From the NCBI GenBank assembly GCA_007121175.1, contig SKMG01000028.1, forward strand, positions 1 through 7,210: 7,210 nt of DNA, in the 5' to 3' direction. Shown here piece by piece: positions 1-7,210 of this stretch. How positions within the stretch are numbered: the stretch's first letter is position 1; each line of letters begins with the position of its first letter. A model generated the notes under the pieces. It saw nothing but the letters and a program-made list of their open reading frames with translations, did not search any database and was not told where the DNA came from. The DNA is from Trueperaceae bacterium. GTDB taxonomy: Bacteria > Deinococcota > Deinococci > Deinococcales > Trueperaceae. Made by a program: the position numbers and the translations under genes.

Positions 1-498
1 GATCTGATCGTGTGCGGCGAGCGCGCCACCGACGGCGACACCGGTCAGGTCGGGCCGGGCATCGCGGCCTGGCTGGACGTGCCGCTCGCGACCTACGTTG
101 CGGCGTTCGAGACGCTCGGAGCCGCCGGCGGCGAGCCGGTAGGGCTGCGGGTCGAGCGACTGGTCGAGGAGGGCTACGAGATCCTCGAGCTGCCGCTGCC
201 GGCGCTGCTCACGGTGGTCAAGGAGATCGGCTCACCCAGGCTGCCGACCCTGCGGGGCAAGAAGCGCGCCAAGGTCACTGACATCCCGCTCTTCAATGCC
301 GAGAACCTCGCGCTCGACCCAGCCTCGATCGGCCTCAAGGGCTCACCCACCAAAGTGGTCAAGGTCGCCACGCCCAAAGTCACCCGCAGCGGCACGGTGG
401 TGCGCGCGACCGACGAAACCGAGCTCGCGCAGGCCGTCGATCAGCTGATGACGTTCTTAGACGAGCGCGGCCTGCTGCCGCCAGGAGGCCGGGCATGA
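1..498 (+). CDS. etfB: Electron transfer flavoprotein beta subunit (EtfB), 5'-truncated
   Basis: This is the C-terminal 165 residues of an EtfB; the family is usually about 255-265 residues, so roughly 90-100 residues lie upstream of the window. The reading frame is open from base 1 (D-L-I-V-C-G-E-R). EtfB carries the nucleotide-binding site (AMP, or FAD in bifurcating Etfs) and, with EtfA, shuttles electrons from dehydrogenases. The nucleotide-binding loop is visible as DGDTGQVGPGIAAWL near the start, followed by the EtfB pattern VERLVEEGYEILELPLPALL, then TVVKEIGSPRLPTLRGKKRAK. The DGDT.QVGP form resembles FixA/CarD/LctB-type subunits more than the DDxNQTG form of mitochondrial-type EtfB; that comparison is from memory. 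The stop overlaps the etfA start as ATGA, so the two are translationally coupled. Glutamate is encoded almost only by GAG here, unlike in glcD downstream. Confidence 0.95.
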   Translation, partial: DLIVCGERATDGDTGQVGPGIAAWLDVPLATYVAAFETLGAAGGEPVGLRVERLVEEGYEILELPLPALLTVVKEIGSPRLPTLRGKKRAKVTDIPLFNAENLALDPASIGLKGSPTKVVKVATPKVTRSGTVVRATDETELAQAVDQLMTFLDERGLLPPGGRA

Positions 499-1543
499 GC
501 TTCGTCTGGACCTTAGCCGAGCAGCAAGACGGCCGCCTCAAGGGCGTCTCGTTCGAACTCCTCGGCCGCGCCCGCAGCCTGGCCGATAAGCTCGAGACCA
601 AACTCGCCTCGGTCGTGATCGGCCACGGCGTGAGCGAGGAGCAGCTCGAGCAGTTGGTCCAGCGCGGCGCCGACGAGGTCTACGCCATCCAAGACCAGCG
701 CCTCGCTCACTTCGTGTGCGAGAGCTACAGCAACATCCTCGCGCACCTCATCCGCACCTACCACCCCACCATCTTGCTGGCCGCGGCGACGAGCATGGGC
801 CGCACCGTGATGCCGCACGTGGCGGTACGGGTGCACACCGGCCTCACCGCGGATTGCACCGAGCTCGACATCGAACCCGGCACCGGCAACCTGCTGCAGA
901 CCCGCCCAGCCATCGGCGGCAACATCATGGCCACCATCAAGACGCCCAACCACCGCCCGCAGATGGCCACGGTGCGCCCCAAATCAAGCCGCCCGCTGCC
1001 CGCAGACCCCAACCGGGTCGGCAAGATCATCGAGGTGCCGCTCATCGAAGAGCTGCTCGATGAGCGCGTCCACGTCGTCGGCTACCGCACCGACACCGCC
1101 GACTTCGTCAACCTCGAGGAAGCCGACGTGGTGATCGCCGGCGGCCGCGGCCTCAAGAAGGCCGACAACGTCACGCTATTGCGCGACCTCGCGCACGAGC
1201 TCGGCGGCGTCATAGGCGCCAGCCGCGACGCCATCGACCGCGGCTGGCTCTCCTACTCCCACCAGATCGGCCTCTCGGGTAAGACCATCTCCCCACGCCT
1301 GATCATCACCGCCGGCATCAGCGGCAGCATCCAGTTCCTCGCCGGCATCAAGACCAGCCAGACCATCGTCAGCATCAACACCGACCCCGACGCCAGCCTG
1401 CACAAGGTCGCCGACTTCGGCATCATCGGCGACCTCTTCGACGTCCTCCCCGAACTCCAGCGACGCCTCGAACGACGCCGAACCGCAACCGACCGCACCC
1501 CCGAGGACGCCCCAGTCGGCGAACTGCAGCGGGCGGAACCCTC

Positions 1544-1547
<4 letters not shown>
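495..1547 (+). CDS. etfA: Electron transfer flavoprotein alpha subunit (EtfA)
   Basis: This is a 350-residue EtfA, a little longer than the usual 310-340. It binds the electron-transferring FAD and partners EtfB and, from context, the GlcD-like dehydrogenase downstream. The N-terminal Etf domain (about 1-190) opens with VWTLAEQQDGRLKGVSFELL and includes GLTADCTELDI, LLQTRPAIGGNIMATI and PNHRPQMATVRP. The C-terminal FAD domain carries GGRGLKKADN (G216 on), QIGLSGKT (257-264), TAGISGSIQFLAGIK (272 on) and INTDPDA (294-300), and ends with a charged tail after about residue 325. There is no N-terminal ferredoxin domain or Cys cluster, unlike A. woodii LctC. At the GISGxIQ(H) position many EtfA proteins have His near the flavin; this one has Phe281. 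The start is supported by AGGAGG at 483-488, six bases upstream, and by ATGA overlap with etfB. The C-terminal part uses progressively more GAA and C-ending codons. Identification is firm; the bifurcating type is inferred. Confidence 0.96.
1218..1248. repeat. Inverted repeat within etfA (10-bp arms, 11-base loop)
   Basis: GCCAGCCGCG (1218-1227) pairs exactly with CGCGGCTGGC (1239-1248) across an 11-base loop. It lies in the conserved FAD-domain segment GASRDAIDRGW of EtfA. The pairing is real, but a 10-bp GC stem is expected now and then in such GC-rich coding sequence, and the encoded residues are conserved for protein reasons. Confidence 0.6.
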
Positions 1548-2971
<1,424 letters not shown>

Positions 2972-2976
2972 GTCGC

Positions 2977-3002
2977 GGCCTGGGTCGCGCGTCGCGCCGG
3001 CC
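2977..3002 (+). terminator. Possible weak terminator hairpin after glcD
   Basis: GGCC (2977-2980) can pair with GGCC (2999-3002), and CGCG (2986-2989) with CGCG (2993-2996), around a three-base loop. The stem has an asymmetric internal loop of five against two bases. It starts six bases after the glcD stop, which is the right place for a terminator, but there is no T-run, so it is not a classical intrinsic terminator. Such short GC pairings are also frequent by chance at this base composition. Confidence 0.22.
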
Positions 3003-3060
3003 ATTGACGCGGCCTGCACGCTGCGCATCGAGTACGTCCCCTTGCGCTCGTTGGATGGGC

Positions 3061-3080
3061 GACGTCGGTGTGGAGACGTC
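3061..3080. promoter_or_regulatory. Pair of GACGTC palindromes, candidate operator upstream of the ATPase operon
   Basis: Two copies of the self-complementary hexamer GACGTC lie at 3061-3066 and 3075-3080, 14 bp apart start to start, with eight bases between. They sit about 85-105 bp before the first gene of the ATPase operon and just upstream of the AT-richer patch at 3083-3098 that could contain a -10 (CACAAT at 3085-3090). Arrangement and position fit a regulator site or a short hairpin. No known operator is recognised and no good -35 pairs with the -10 candidate. Confidence 0.25.
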
Positions 3081-3150
3081 CGTTCACAATTGAGACATGG
3101 CCGGCCGCGACCCCCGCGGGCTGGCGTCGTCTTCTCGTCATCTGCTCTCC

Positions 3151-3158
3151 GGAGGAGG
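3151..3158 (+). promoter_or_regulatory. Strong Shine-Dalgarno that fixes the start at 3166
   Basis: GGAGGAGG lies seven bases before the ATG at 3166. This is the best ribosome binding site in the window. It decides between the ATG at 3166 and the in-frame ATG at 3097, which has no comparable site and would add 23 residues that do not look like the rest of the protein. Confidence 0.75.
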
Positions 3159-3165
3159 ACTCCGC

Positions 3166-3459
3166 ATGGCCCTCGATGATTTCTTCGAGTCCGAAGTGCT
3201 GATCGCCGTGCTCGCGACCGCCGTCGTCATGTCACCCAAGGGCCGCAAGTTCCTGCGCCGAGGCGCGGTGCTGGGCCTGGCGGGTGCGCTCACGGCCGGC
3301 GACGCGCTTTCGACGTTCGGTCGCGGGGTCGCGAAGGGCGCTCAGGAGACCGTCAAGGCGACCGCCGCGAGCGTCAAGGAGACGGTCGAGGAGGGCCGGC
3401 GAGAGCGTCGCGAAGATGCCGAGGATGCGGAGATCGAGGCGGAGGACGAGGCCTCATGA
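3166..3459 (+). CDS. Small hypothetical membrane-associated protein (DUF5132/YtxH-like appearance)
   Basis: A 97-residue protein starting MALDDFFESEVL. It has two hydrophobic stretches, VLIAVLATAVVM (11-22) and AVLGLAGALTAGDAL (34-48), separated by the basic segment SPKGRKFLRR. An Ala/Lys/Glu amphipathic stretch follows (about 55-75, GVAKGAQETVKATAASVKET), then a very charged tail (REDAEDAEIEAEDEAS). The layout, a short membrane hairpin followed by a charged helix, resembles DUF5132 and YtxH-type small proteins; this is resemblance by eye, not a search result. The function is unknown. It is the first gene of the ATPase operon and overlaps the next gene as ATGA. It may be a small accessory or scaffold protein for the P-type ATPase, which is inference from context. 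Confidence 0.8.
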   Translation: MALDDFFESEVLIAVLATAVVMSPKGRKFLRRGAVLGLAGALTAGDALSTFGRGVAKGAQETVKATAASVKETVEEGRRERREDAEDAEIEAEDEAS

Positions 3460-3737
3460 GTAAGGGCCGCGCCAAGCGGGATGCGAGCAAGAAGGACGAA
3501 GACGGCAAGGGAACTCGCGGCGACGGCCAGCCTCGTACCAGGGCCGAGTCCGCGGCACGGACGCTGGGCGAGGCCGAGGACCGCGCCGAGGAGCTGCTCG
3601 ACGATCTCGGCCAGCGCGTGGGCGCCATCAGCGTCTACGCCGCCTTCCTGTTGCGCAAGTATGCCGCCCGCGCCCGCGAGGAGGCGGAGGACATCTGGGC
3701 GGAGGCCCAGCAGCTGCGCCGCGAGCAGCGCTCCTGA
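3456..3737 (+). CDS. Small charged helical hypothetical protein in the ATPase operon
   Basis: A 93-residue protein I do not recognise. Residues 1-30 are Lys/Asp/Arg/Gly-rich and probably disordered. From about 31 to the end the sequence looks continuously helical and strongly charged (ESAARTLGEAEDRAEELLDDL, then RKYAARAREEAEDIWAEAQ), interrupted by a short hydrophobic patch VGAISVYAAFLL (55-66). That patch is short for a transmembrane helix and may be an amphipathic or membrane-touching helix, or a coiled-coil contact. The start overlaps the previous stop (ATGA), with GGAGG at 3441-3445 as a somewhat distant SD. Its stop shares a base with the start of the ATPase gene (TGATG). This double coupling suggests the product is made together with the ATPase and may act with it. 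Confidence 0.8.
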   Translation: MSKGRAKRDASKKDEDGKGTRGDGQPRTRAESAARTLGEAEDRAEELLDDLGQRVGAISVYAAFLLRKYAARAREEAEDIWAEAQQLRREQRS

Positions 3738-6700
3738 TGCATCAGACGCACGTCCTGAGCGACACCCCCGGTCGACTCCGTCTCCACCTCCCTGCGTGGT
3801 CGGGCCACCAGAACCGCAGCGTGGAACGGCAGTTGCGCGGTGCCGTCGGCGTGCGCCGCGTGCGTGCCAACGCCTACACCAAGAACCTGCTCATCGATTA
3901 CGAGCCCGATGCCACCGACGTCGACGCCGTGCGCGCGGCGATTGGAGCGCTCTCGCTGCCCGAGGGCGCCGGCCTCCCCGAGCCGCCGGACGATCCGCCG
4001 CTGCGGCAGCAGCGGTCGCACGAACGGCAGCGCGCCCGCATCGCGGTACGCGGGCTCGATCGCAACCTCGTGCTGGCGCGCGAGGTGGAGCGGCGGCTGG
4101 AGCGCTACCGCACGGTGCGTGCCCGCGCCAACCCCACGAGCGGGCGCGTGTTGGTCGAATGGTCTGCCGACGAGGTGAGCCTCGAGGAGATCCTGGACGA
4201 CCTCGCAGCGCTCGAGCAGGCGGCGCTGCCGGGGCCGGCCGAGCCGTGGCCGGCCGATCCGCTCGATGCCGGCAGCGTGGTGCAGGGCTCCACGCGGCTC
4301 GTTGGCGCCGCGCTGGCATTGAGCCTGCTCTCGGGTAAGCGCGTGCTCGGCCGGGCCGCGCCGCTGGTCTCGCGGCCGGGCCCGGCGCTGGCCGCCGAGG
4401 TCATCACGCTGCTGTATGCCTTCCCCACGCTCCGCGCAGTTCTGCGCCGGATGCTCGGGCCGAACGGCGCCGACTTCGTCGTCGGCATGTCGAGCATCGT
4501 CACGCTGCTGCTCGCCGGCAAGACGCTGGGGCTGGTGCTGGCAGCGGCCGAGGCGCTCCGGCTGGTGCCCGCGGCCCTCGCGCAGCGCCAAGCCTGGAGC
4601 CGCTTCGAGGAGCGGCACGAGCGCATCCCCGCCGCGCTCCCCGACAAGGAGGTTCGGCTCGAGCCCGGGGACCGCTCGCCGCTCTCCGGTGAGGTGCTCG
4701 CGGGTAGCGGCACCGCCATCGGCAGCGACGGACTCCCCCTGCCGGTGGCGCCCGGCAGCATCGTCCCGGCAGGCGCCACCCTCTATGGGAGCGAGTTCAC
4801 GCTGCGGCTGCACGCGAGCGAGCAGCAGCGTTGTGGGCCGCGCCCGAGTCCGGTGGCTCCGGGTCTGCTGGAGCGCTACCTGAAGCTCGCCGGCGGCGTC
4901 TCGCTGCTCTACGCGGGCTTCATCGGTCTCGCCACGCGGTCGTTCTCGCAAGTCTTCGGCGCGCTGCTGATGGTGAACGCGCGCGCGGCGCTGATAGGCG
5001 CCCAGGGCGCGAGCCAAGCCGCCGACGCCAGGGCGGTGCGCTGCGGCGTGACCTTGACGCGCGCTCGGCCCGAGCGCACCGTTCAGTTGCCGAGCATGCT
5101 GCTGCTCGACGCGGCGCGGCTCCTGGCCGACGGCCTGGAGCTCGAGGGCGTGCTGCCGCTCACCGGCGGCGAGGACTCCGAGATGGTCGCGGAGCGCTCA
5201 GCGGCGGTCGCCGCGGCGGCCGGCGCCCCCTGGGGAGACGCCTTCGACCCGGCGGTCTCAGGCGTGACACCGGGCGGTTTCGACGCCGGCGCGGGCGCCT
5301 TCGATGGGCAGGTGGCCAGCGCCGTGCTCGACGGCGTGCGCTTCACCCTGGGCGAGTGCCGCGACTGGAGCTCGATACCGGTCGCCAGTGGCCTGCAAGA
5401 CCGCGGGGTGCGCCTGCTGCTGTTGGGGCGCGAGGGCGACGAGGCGCCGCTCGGCATCGTGATGCTGCGTCCAGCGCTGGCTGCGGGAGCGCACGGGCTG
5501 GTCGACACCTGCCGCCGCAGAGGCATCGAGCTGGCGGTGCTGGCGGGTCGTGACGCCGCGGCGGCGCGCCACCTCGCGGCTCGCGCGGGCGTGCCGCTGA
5601 TCGACGACGACGACGCCGTGGGCGTGATCCGCGCCAAGCAGGAGCAGGGCGGGCAGGTCGCTTTCGTCGCCGATCACGCCGAGGCAGGCGGGGCCTTCGC
5701 TGCCGCCGACCTGTCGATCGCGCTCACCCGTGGCACGATCGACTTCCCAGCCAGGCCCGATGCGCTCGCCGACGACCTCGACGCCGTCGCCGTGCTCATC
5801 GAGGCCGGCGGCAGGCATGAGGCGGTGGTCCGTGATGCGGTCGGGCTCTCGGCGGCGGCGAACCTCTTCGGCATCGGTTGGGGACTCAGCCCCTACCGCG
5901 AGCACGGCCGCACCATGGCGGCGAGCCAGGTTGCCGCCCTCGCGGCCCTGGCCTCGAGCTGGCTGCGCCTCGGCGGCGGCCAGCCCTCGAGCACGGCGCT
6001 CTCCCGCATCGCCGATCCGCGGCCCGAGCGCTGGGGTCGACTCGAGCTCGAGGAGGTCCTCGCCCGGCTCGAAACGGGCGAAGGCGGGCTCCGCAGCGCC
6101 CAGGCGCGCGAGCGCGAGCACGAGCGGGCGCCGGGCAGCCGGCGCAAGCCGCTGCTCACGCTGATTACCGAGCAGCTGCGCTCGCCGCTGGTCGTGACGC
6201 TCGCCGCCAGCGCCGGGCTCTCGATCCTGCACGGCGGCGGCGTCGACGCGCTGCTGATCGGCGCCACCATCGCCGTCAACGTCGGGCTCGGCGCGTACCA
6301 GGAGCGCCACACGGGCGAGGCTGCTGAGGCGCTCGAGCGCCTCAGCAGCGTCACGGCCACGGTCGTGCGCGACGGCGAGCCTACGCGGCTGCCGGCGCGC
6401 GACGTCGTCCCTGGTGACGTGGTCGTGCTGGCGCCCGGCGACCGGGTGGCGGCCGACGCCCGCCTGATCGAGGCCCAGAACCTCGAGGTCGACGAGTCGG
6501 CACTCACCGGCGAGTCGCTACCGGTGCCCAAGGTCGCCCAGAACGGTGAGGCGCTGGCGCGGATCGTCCTCGAAGGCAGCGACGTCACCTCCGGGACGGC
6601 CCGGGCGGTGGTGTTCGCCGTCGGCCGCCACACGCGCCTCGGCGCCACCGCCGCCGCCTTGGCCGCCAGCGAGGAGGACGAGGACAGCAGTCCGCTGGCA

Positions 6701-7210
6701 CGCCGGCTCCAGACCATGCTCAAGGAAGTACTCCCCTGGGCCGCCGCCGGCGGCGCGCTGGTCACCGGGTCGGGCATCCTGCAGGGCCGCGGTCTACCGC
6801 GACAGCTGGCGATCGGCGCCAGCGTCGCGGTCGCTGCGCTGCCCGAGGGGCTGCCGCTGCTCGCCCGGATGGGTGAGGCCGCGGTGGCCAGACGGCTCGC
6901 TGGGCGGCATGCGGTGGTCCGCCGGCTCGCGGCGGTCGAGGCGCTCGGACGCGTCGACGTCGCCTGCGCCGACAAGACCGGTACCCTGACCGAGGGACGC
7001 CTGCGGGTGCGGCTGATCGCCGACCTCGAGCGCGAGTCCCGACTGCCCGGCCGCATCTCCAAGGATCACCGCTACACACTCCTGACCGCCGCGCTGGCCA
7101 GCCCCCGGCCCGAGGCGGCCGGTGTGGTCGTGCGCCCGACCGACAGCGCCGTGGTCGAGGCCGCCGAGGCGGCGCGGCTCGGTAGCCAGCTGCGCACCGC
7201 GCGCGACGCC
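3737..7210 (+). CDS. CtpI-like giant cation-transporting P-type ATPase with degenerate tandem module, 3'-truncated
   Basis: The frame is open from the ATG at 3737 to the window edge, 1158 codons without a stop; actinobacterial CtpI proteins are about 1,600 residues, so several hundred are missing. Two HMA-like domains (about 4-75, starting near PGRLRLHLPAW; and 98-160, RARIAVRGLDRN) lack CxxC. Hydrophobic segments follow at about 180-285 and 384-422. Residues about 180-730 look like a P-type ATPase module with destroyed motifs: GSDGLPLPV (329-337) for TGES, DAARL (458-462) for DKTGT, AGRD (603-606) for TGDx, and ADHAEAGGAF (645-654) for GDGxNDxPAL. The second module begins near 800 and is intact: M1/M2 around 803-855, DESALTGES (TGES 924-927), PEGLP in M4 (1036-1040) and DKTGTLTEG (catalytic D1079). 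PEGLP rather than CPC argues against a P1B heavy-metal pump. The TGATG junction couples it to the gene before. The transported ion is unknown; mycobacterial CtpI is the closest remembered relative. Confidence 0.93.
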   Translation, partial: MHQTHVLSDTPGRLRLHLPAWSGHQNRSVERQLRGAVGVRRVRANAYTKNLLIDYEPDATDVDAVRAAIGALSLPEGAGLPEPPDDPPLRQQRSHERQRARIAVRGLDRNLVLAREVERRLERYRTVRARANPTSGRVLVEWSADEVSLEEILDDLAALEQAALPGPAEPWPADPLDAGSVVQGSTRLVGAALALSLLSGKRVLGRAAPLVSRPGPALAAEVITLLYAFPTLRAVLRRMLGPNGADFVVGMSSIVTLLLAGKTLGLVLAAAEALRLVPAALAQRQAWSRFEERHERIPAALPDKEVRLEPGDRSPLSGEVLAGSGTAIGSDGLPLPVAPGSIVPAGATLYGSEFTLRLHASEQQRCGPRPSPVAPGLLERYLKLAGGVSLLYAGFIGLATRSFSQVFGALLMVNARAALIGAQGASQAADARAVRCGVTLTRARPERTVQLPSMLLLDAARLLADGLELEGVLPLTGGEDSEMVAERSAAVAAAAGAPWGDAFDPAVSGVTPGGFDAGAGAFDGQVASAVLDGVRFTLGECRDWSSIPVASGLQDRGVRLLLLGREGDEAPLGIVMLRPALAAGAHGLVDTCRRRGIELAVLAGRDAAAARHLAARAGVPLIDDDDAVGVIRAKQEQGGQVAFVADHAEAGGAFAAADLSIALTRGTIDFPARPDALADDLDAVAVLIEAGGRHEAVVRDAVGLSAAANLFGIGWGLSPYREHGRTMAASQVAALAALASSWLRLGGGQPSSTALSRIADPRPERWGRLELEEVLARLETGEGGLRSAQAREREHERAPGSRRKPLLTLITEQLRSPLVVTLAASAGLSILHGGGVDALLIGATIAVNVGLGAYQERHTGEAAEALERLSSVTATVVRDGEPTRLPARDVVPGDVVVLAPGDRVAADARLIEAQNLEVDESALTGESLPVPKVAQNGEALARIVLEGSDVTSGTARAVVFAVGRHTRLGATAAALAASEEDEDSSPLARRLQTMLKEVLPWAAAGGALVTGSGILQGRGLPRQLAIGASVAVAALPEGLPLLARMGEAAVARRLAGRHAVVRRLAAVEALGRVDVACADKTGTLTEGRLRVRLIADLERESRLPGRISKDHRYTLLTAALASPRPEAAGVVVRPTDSAVVEAAEAARLGSQLRTARDA
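6320..6349. repeat. Perfect 30-bp palindrome inside the ATPase gene
   Basis: The left arm GCTGCTGAGGCGCTC (6320-6334) is followed without a gap by its exact reverse complement (6335-6349). As RNA it would fold as a 13-bp stem with a UCGA loop. It starts and ends on codon boundaries, encoding AAEALERLSS (residues 862-871) in the stalk after M2, and the opposite strand read in the same phase gives the same peptide. The two GCT codons stand out in a gene that prefers GCC and GCG. The structure is certain; a function is not. Confidence 0.95.

Larger units (their letters stand above)
2972..3165. other. Intergenic region between the etf-glcD and ATPase operons
   Basis: A 194-bp non-coding gap that separates two tightly coupled gene groups, so it is the natural place for the end of the first transcript and the promoter of the second. 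It holds an imperfect GC hairpin right after the glcD stop, a TTGACG hexamer at 3004-3009 without a convincing -10 at normal spacing, two GACGTC sites at 3061-3080, an AT-richer patch TTCACAATTGAGACAT (3083-3098), and a strong SD just before the next gene. The segment CGCGGCCTG occurs twice (2975-2983 and 3008-3016). No tRNA-like or riboswitch-like structure was recognised. Confidence 0.6.

Noticed and set aside
3004..3009. TTGACG as a -35 box
   Set aside because: No acceptable -10 hexamer is found 16-19 bases downstream; the sequence there is GC-rich.
3097..3165. Upstream ATG at 3097 as the start of the small membrane protein
   Set aside because: The strong GGAGGAGG seven bases before ATG 3166 and the membrane-protein-like N-terminus from there favour the later start; the 23 extra residues look like untranslated leader.
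3737..4214. Heavy-metal (P1B, copper/zinc) ATPase call based on HMA-like domains
   Set aside because: No CxxC in the N-terminal domains and PEGLP instead of CPC/SPC in M4.
3481..4338. 285-codon + strand frame overlapping the 93-residue protein and the ATPase start
   Set aside because: Its translation is Arg/Pro/Ser/Ala-rich and spans the junction of two better-supported coupled genes in another frame.
3635..5017. Long open frame on the - strand (460 codons) opposite the ATPase gene
   Set aside because: It has low-complexity Arg/Gln/Ala/Gly content with no recognisable motif, and it lies antisense to a frame with clear P-type ATPase features. Long antisense frames are expected at this GC content.
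6041..6052. 12-bp palindrome CTCGAGCTCGAG in the ATPase gene
   Set aside because: Short repeats of CTCGAG/GAGCTC come from frequent Leu-Glu codon pairs at this base composition.
5258..6310. Long open frame on the - strand (350 codons)
   Set aside because: Composition-driven shadow of the ATPase gene, with no family-like pattern and no ribosome binding site seen.
5893..7062. Long open frame on the - strand (389 codons)
   Set aside because: Ser/Arg/Ala-rich translation without domains, opposite the region that encodes TGES, PEGLP and DKTGT on the + strand.

Overview
The window is very GC-rich (roughly 70% by eye) with gene ends overlapping as ATGA or TGATG. It looks like an Actinomycetota chromosome or a similar high-GC bacterium. 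The giant CtpI-type P-type ATPase supports an actinobacterial lineage, but the exact group cannot be fixed from this sequence. All supported genes lie on the + strand and form two translationally coupled groups separated by a 194-bp gap.

Region 1 (1-2971) is etfB (5' end cut off) - etfA - glcD-like FAD oxidoreductase. The beta and alpha subunits of an electron transfer flavoprotein are followed directly by a FAD-linked 2-hydroxyacid dehydrogenase of the GlcD/D-lactate dehydrogenase type. The order is the same as lctB-lctC-lctD of Acetobacterium woodii, where the three proteins form an electron-confurcating lactate dehydrogenase/Etf complex. The likely role is oxidation of a 2-hydroxyacid (lactate, glycolate or similar) with electrons passed to Etf. 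The EtfB and EtfA motifs lean toward the bifurcating-type Etf groups, but bifurcation itself is inference.

The gap 2972-3165 holds an imperfect GC hairpin just after glcD, two GACGTC hexamers in a possible promoter/operator zone, and a strong Shine-Dalgarno.

Region 2 (3166-7210) is a coupled set of three genes. A 97-residue small protein has two hydrophobic segments. A 93-residue charged helical protein follows. The third gene is a very long CtpI-like P-type ATPase, open to the window edge with 1158 codons visible. The ATPase has two HMA-like domains without CxxC, then a complete-looking but catalytically degenerate P-type ATPase module, then a second module with intact TGES, PEGLP and DKTGT motifs. 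The small proteins are candidate partners of the pump.

The most unusual points are the dead-plus-live tandem ATPase with its coupled small proteins, a perfect 30-bp codon-aligned palindrome inside the ATPase gene (6320-6349), and a sharp change in codon choice between glcD and its surroundings. No RNA genes, mobile elements or CRISPR arrays were seen.
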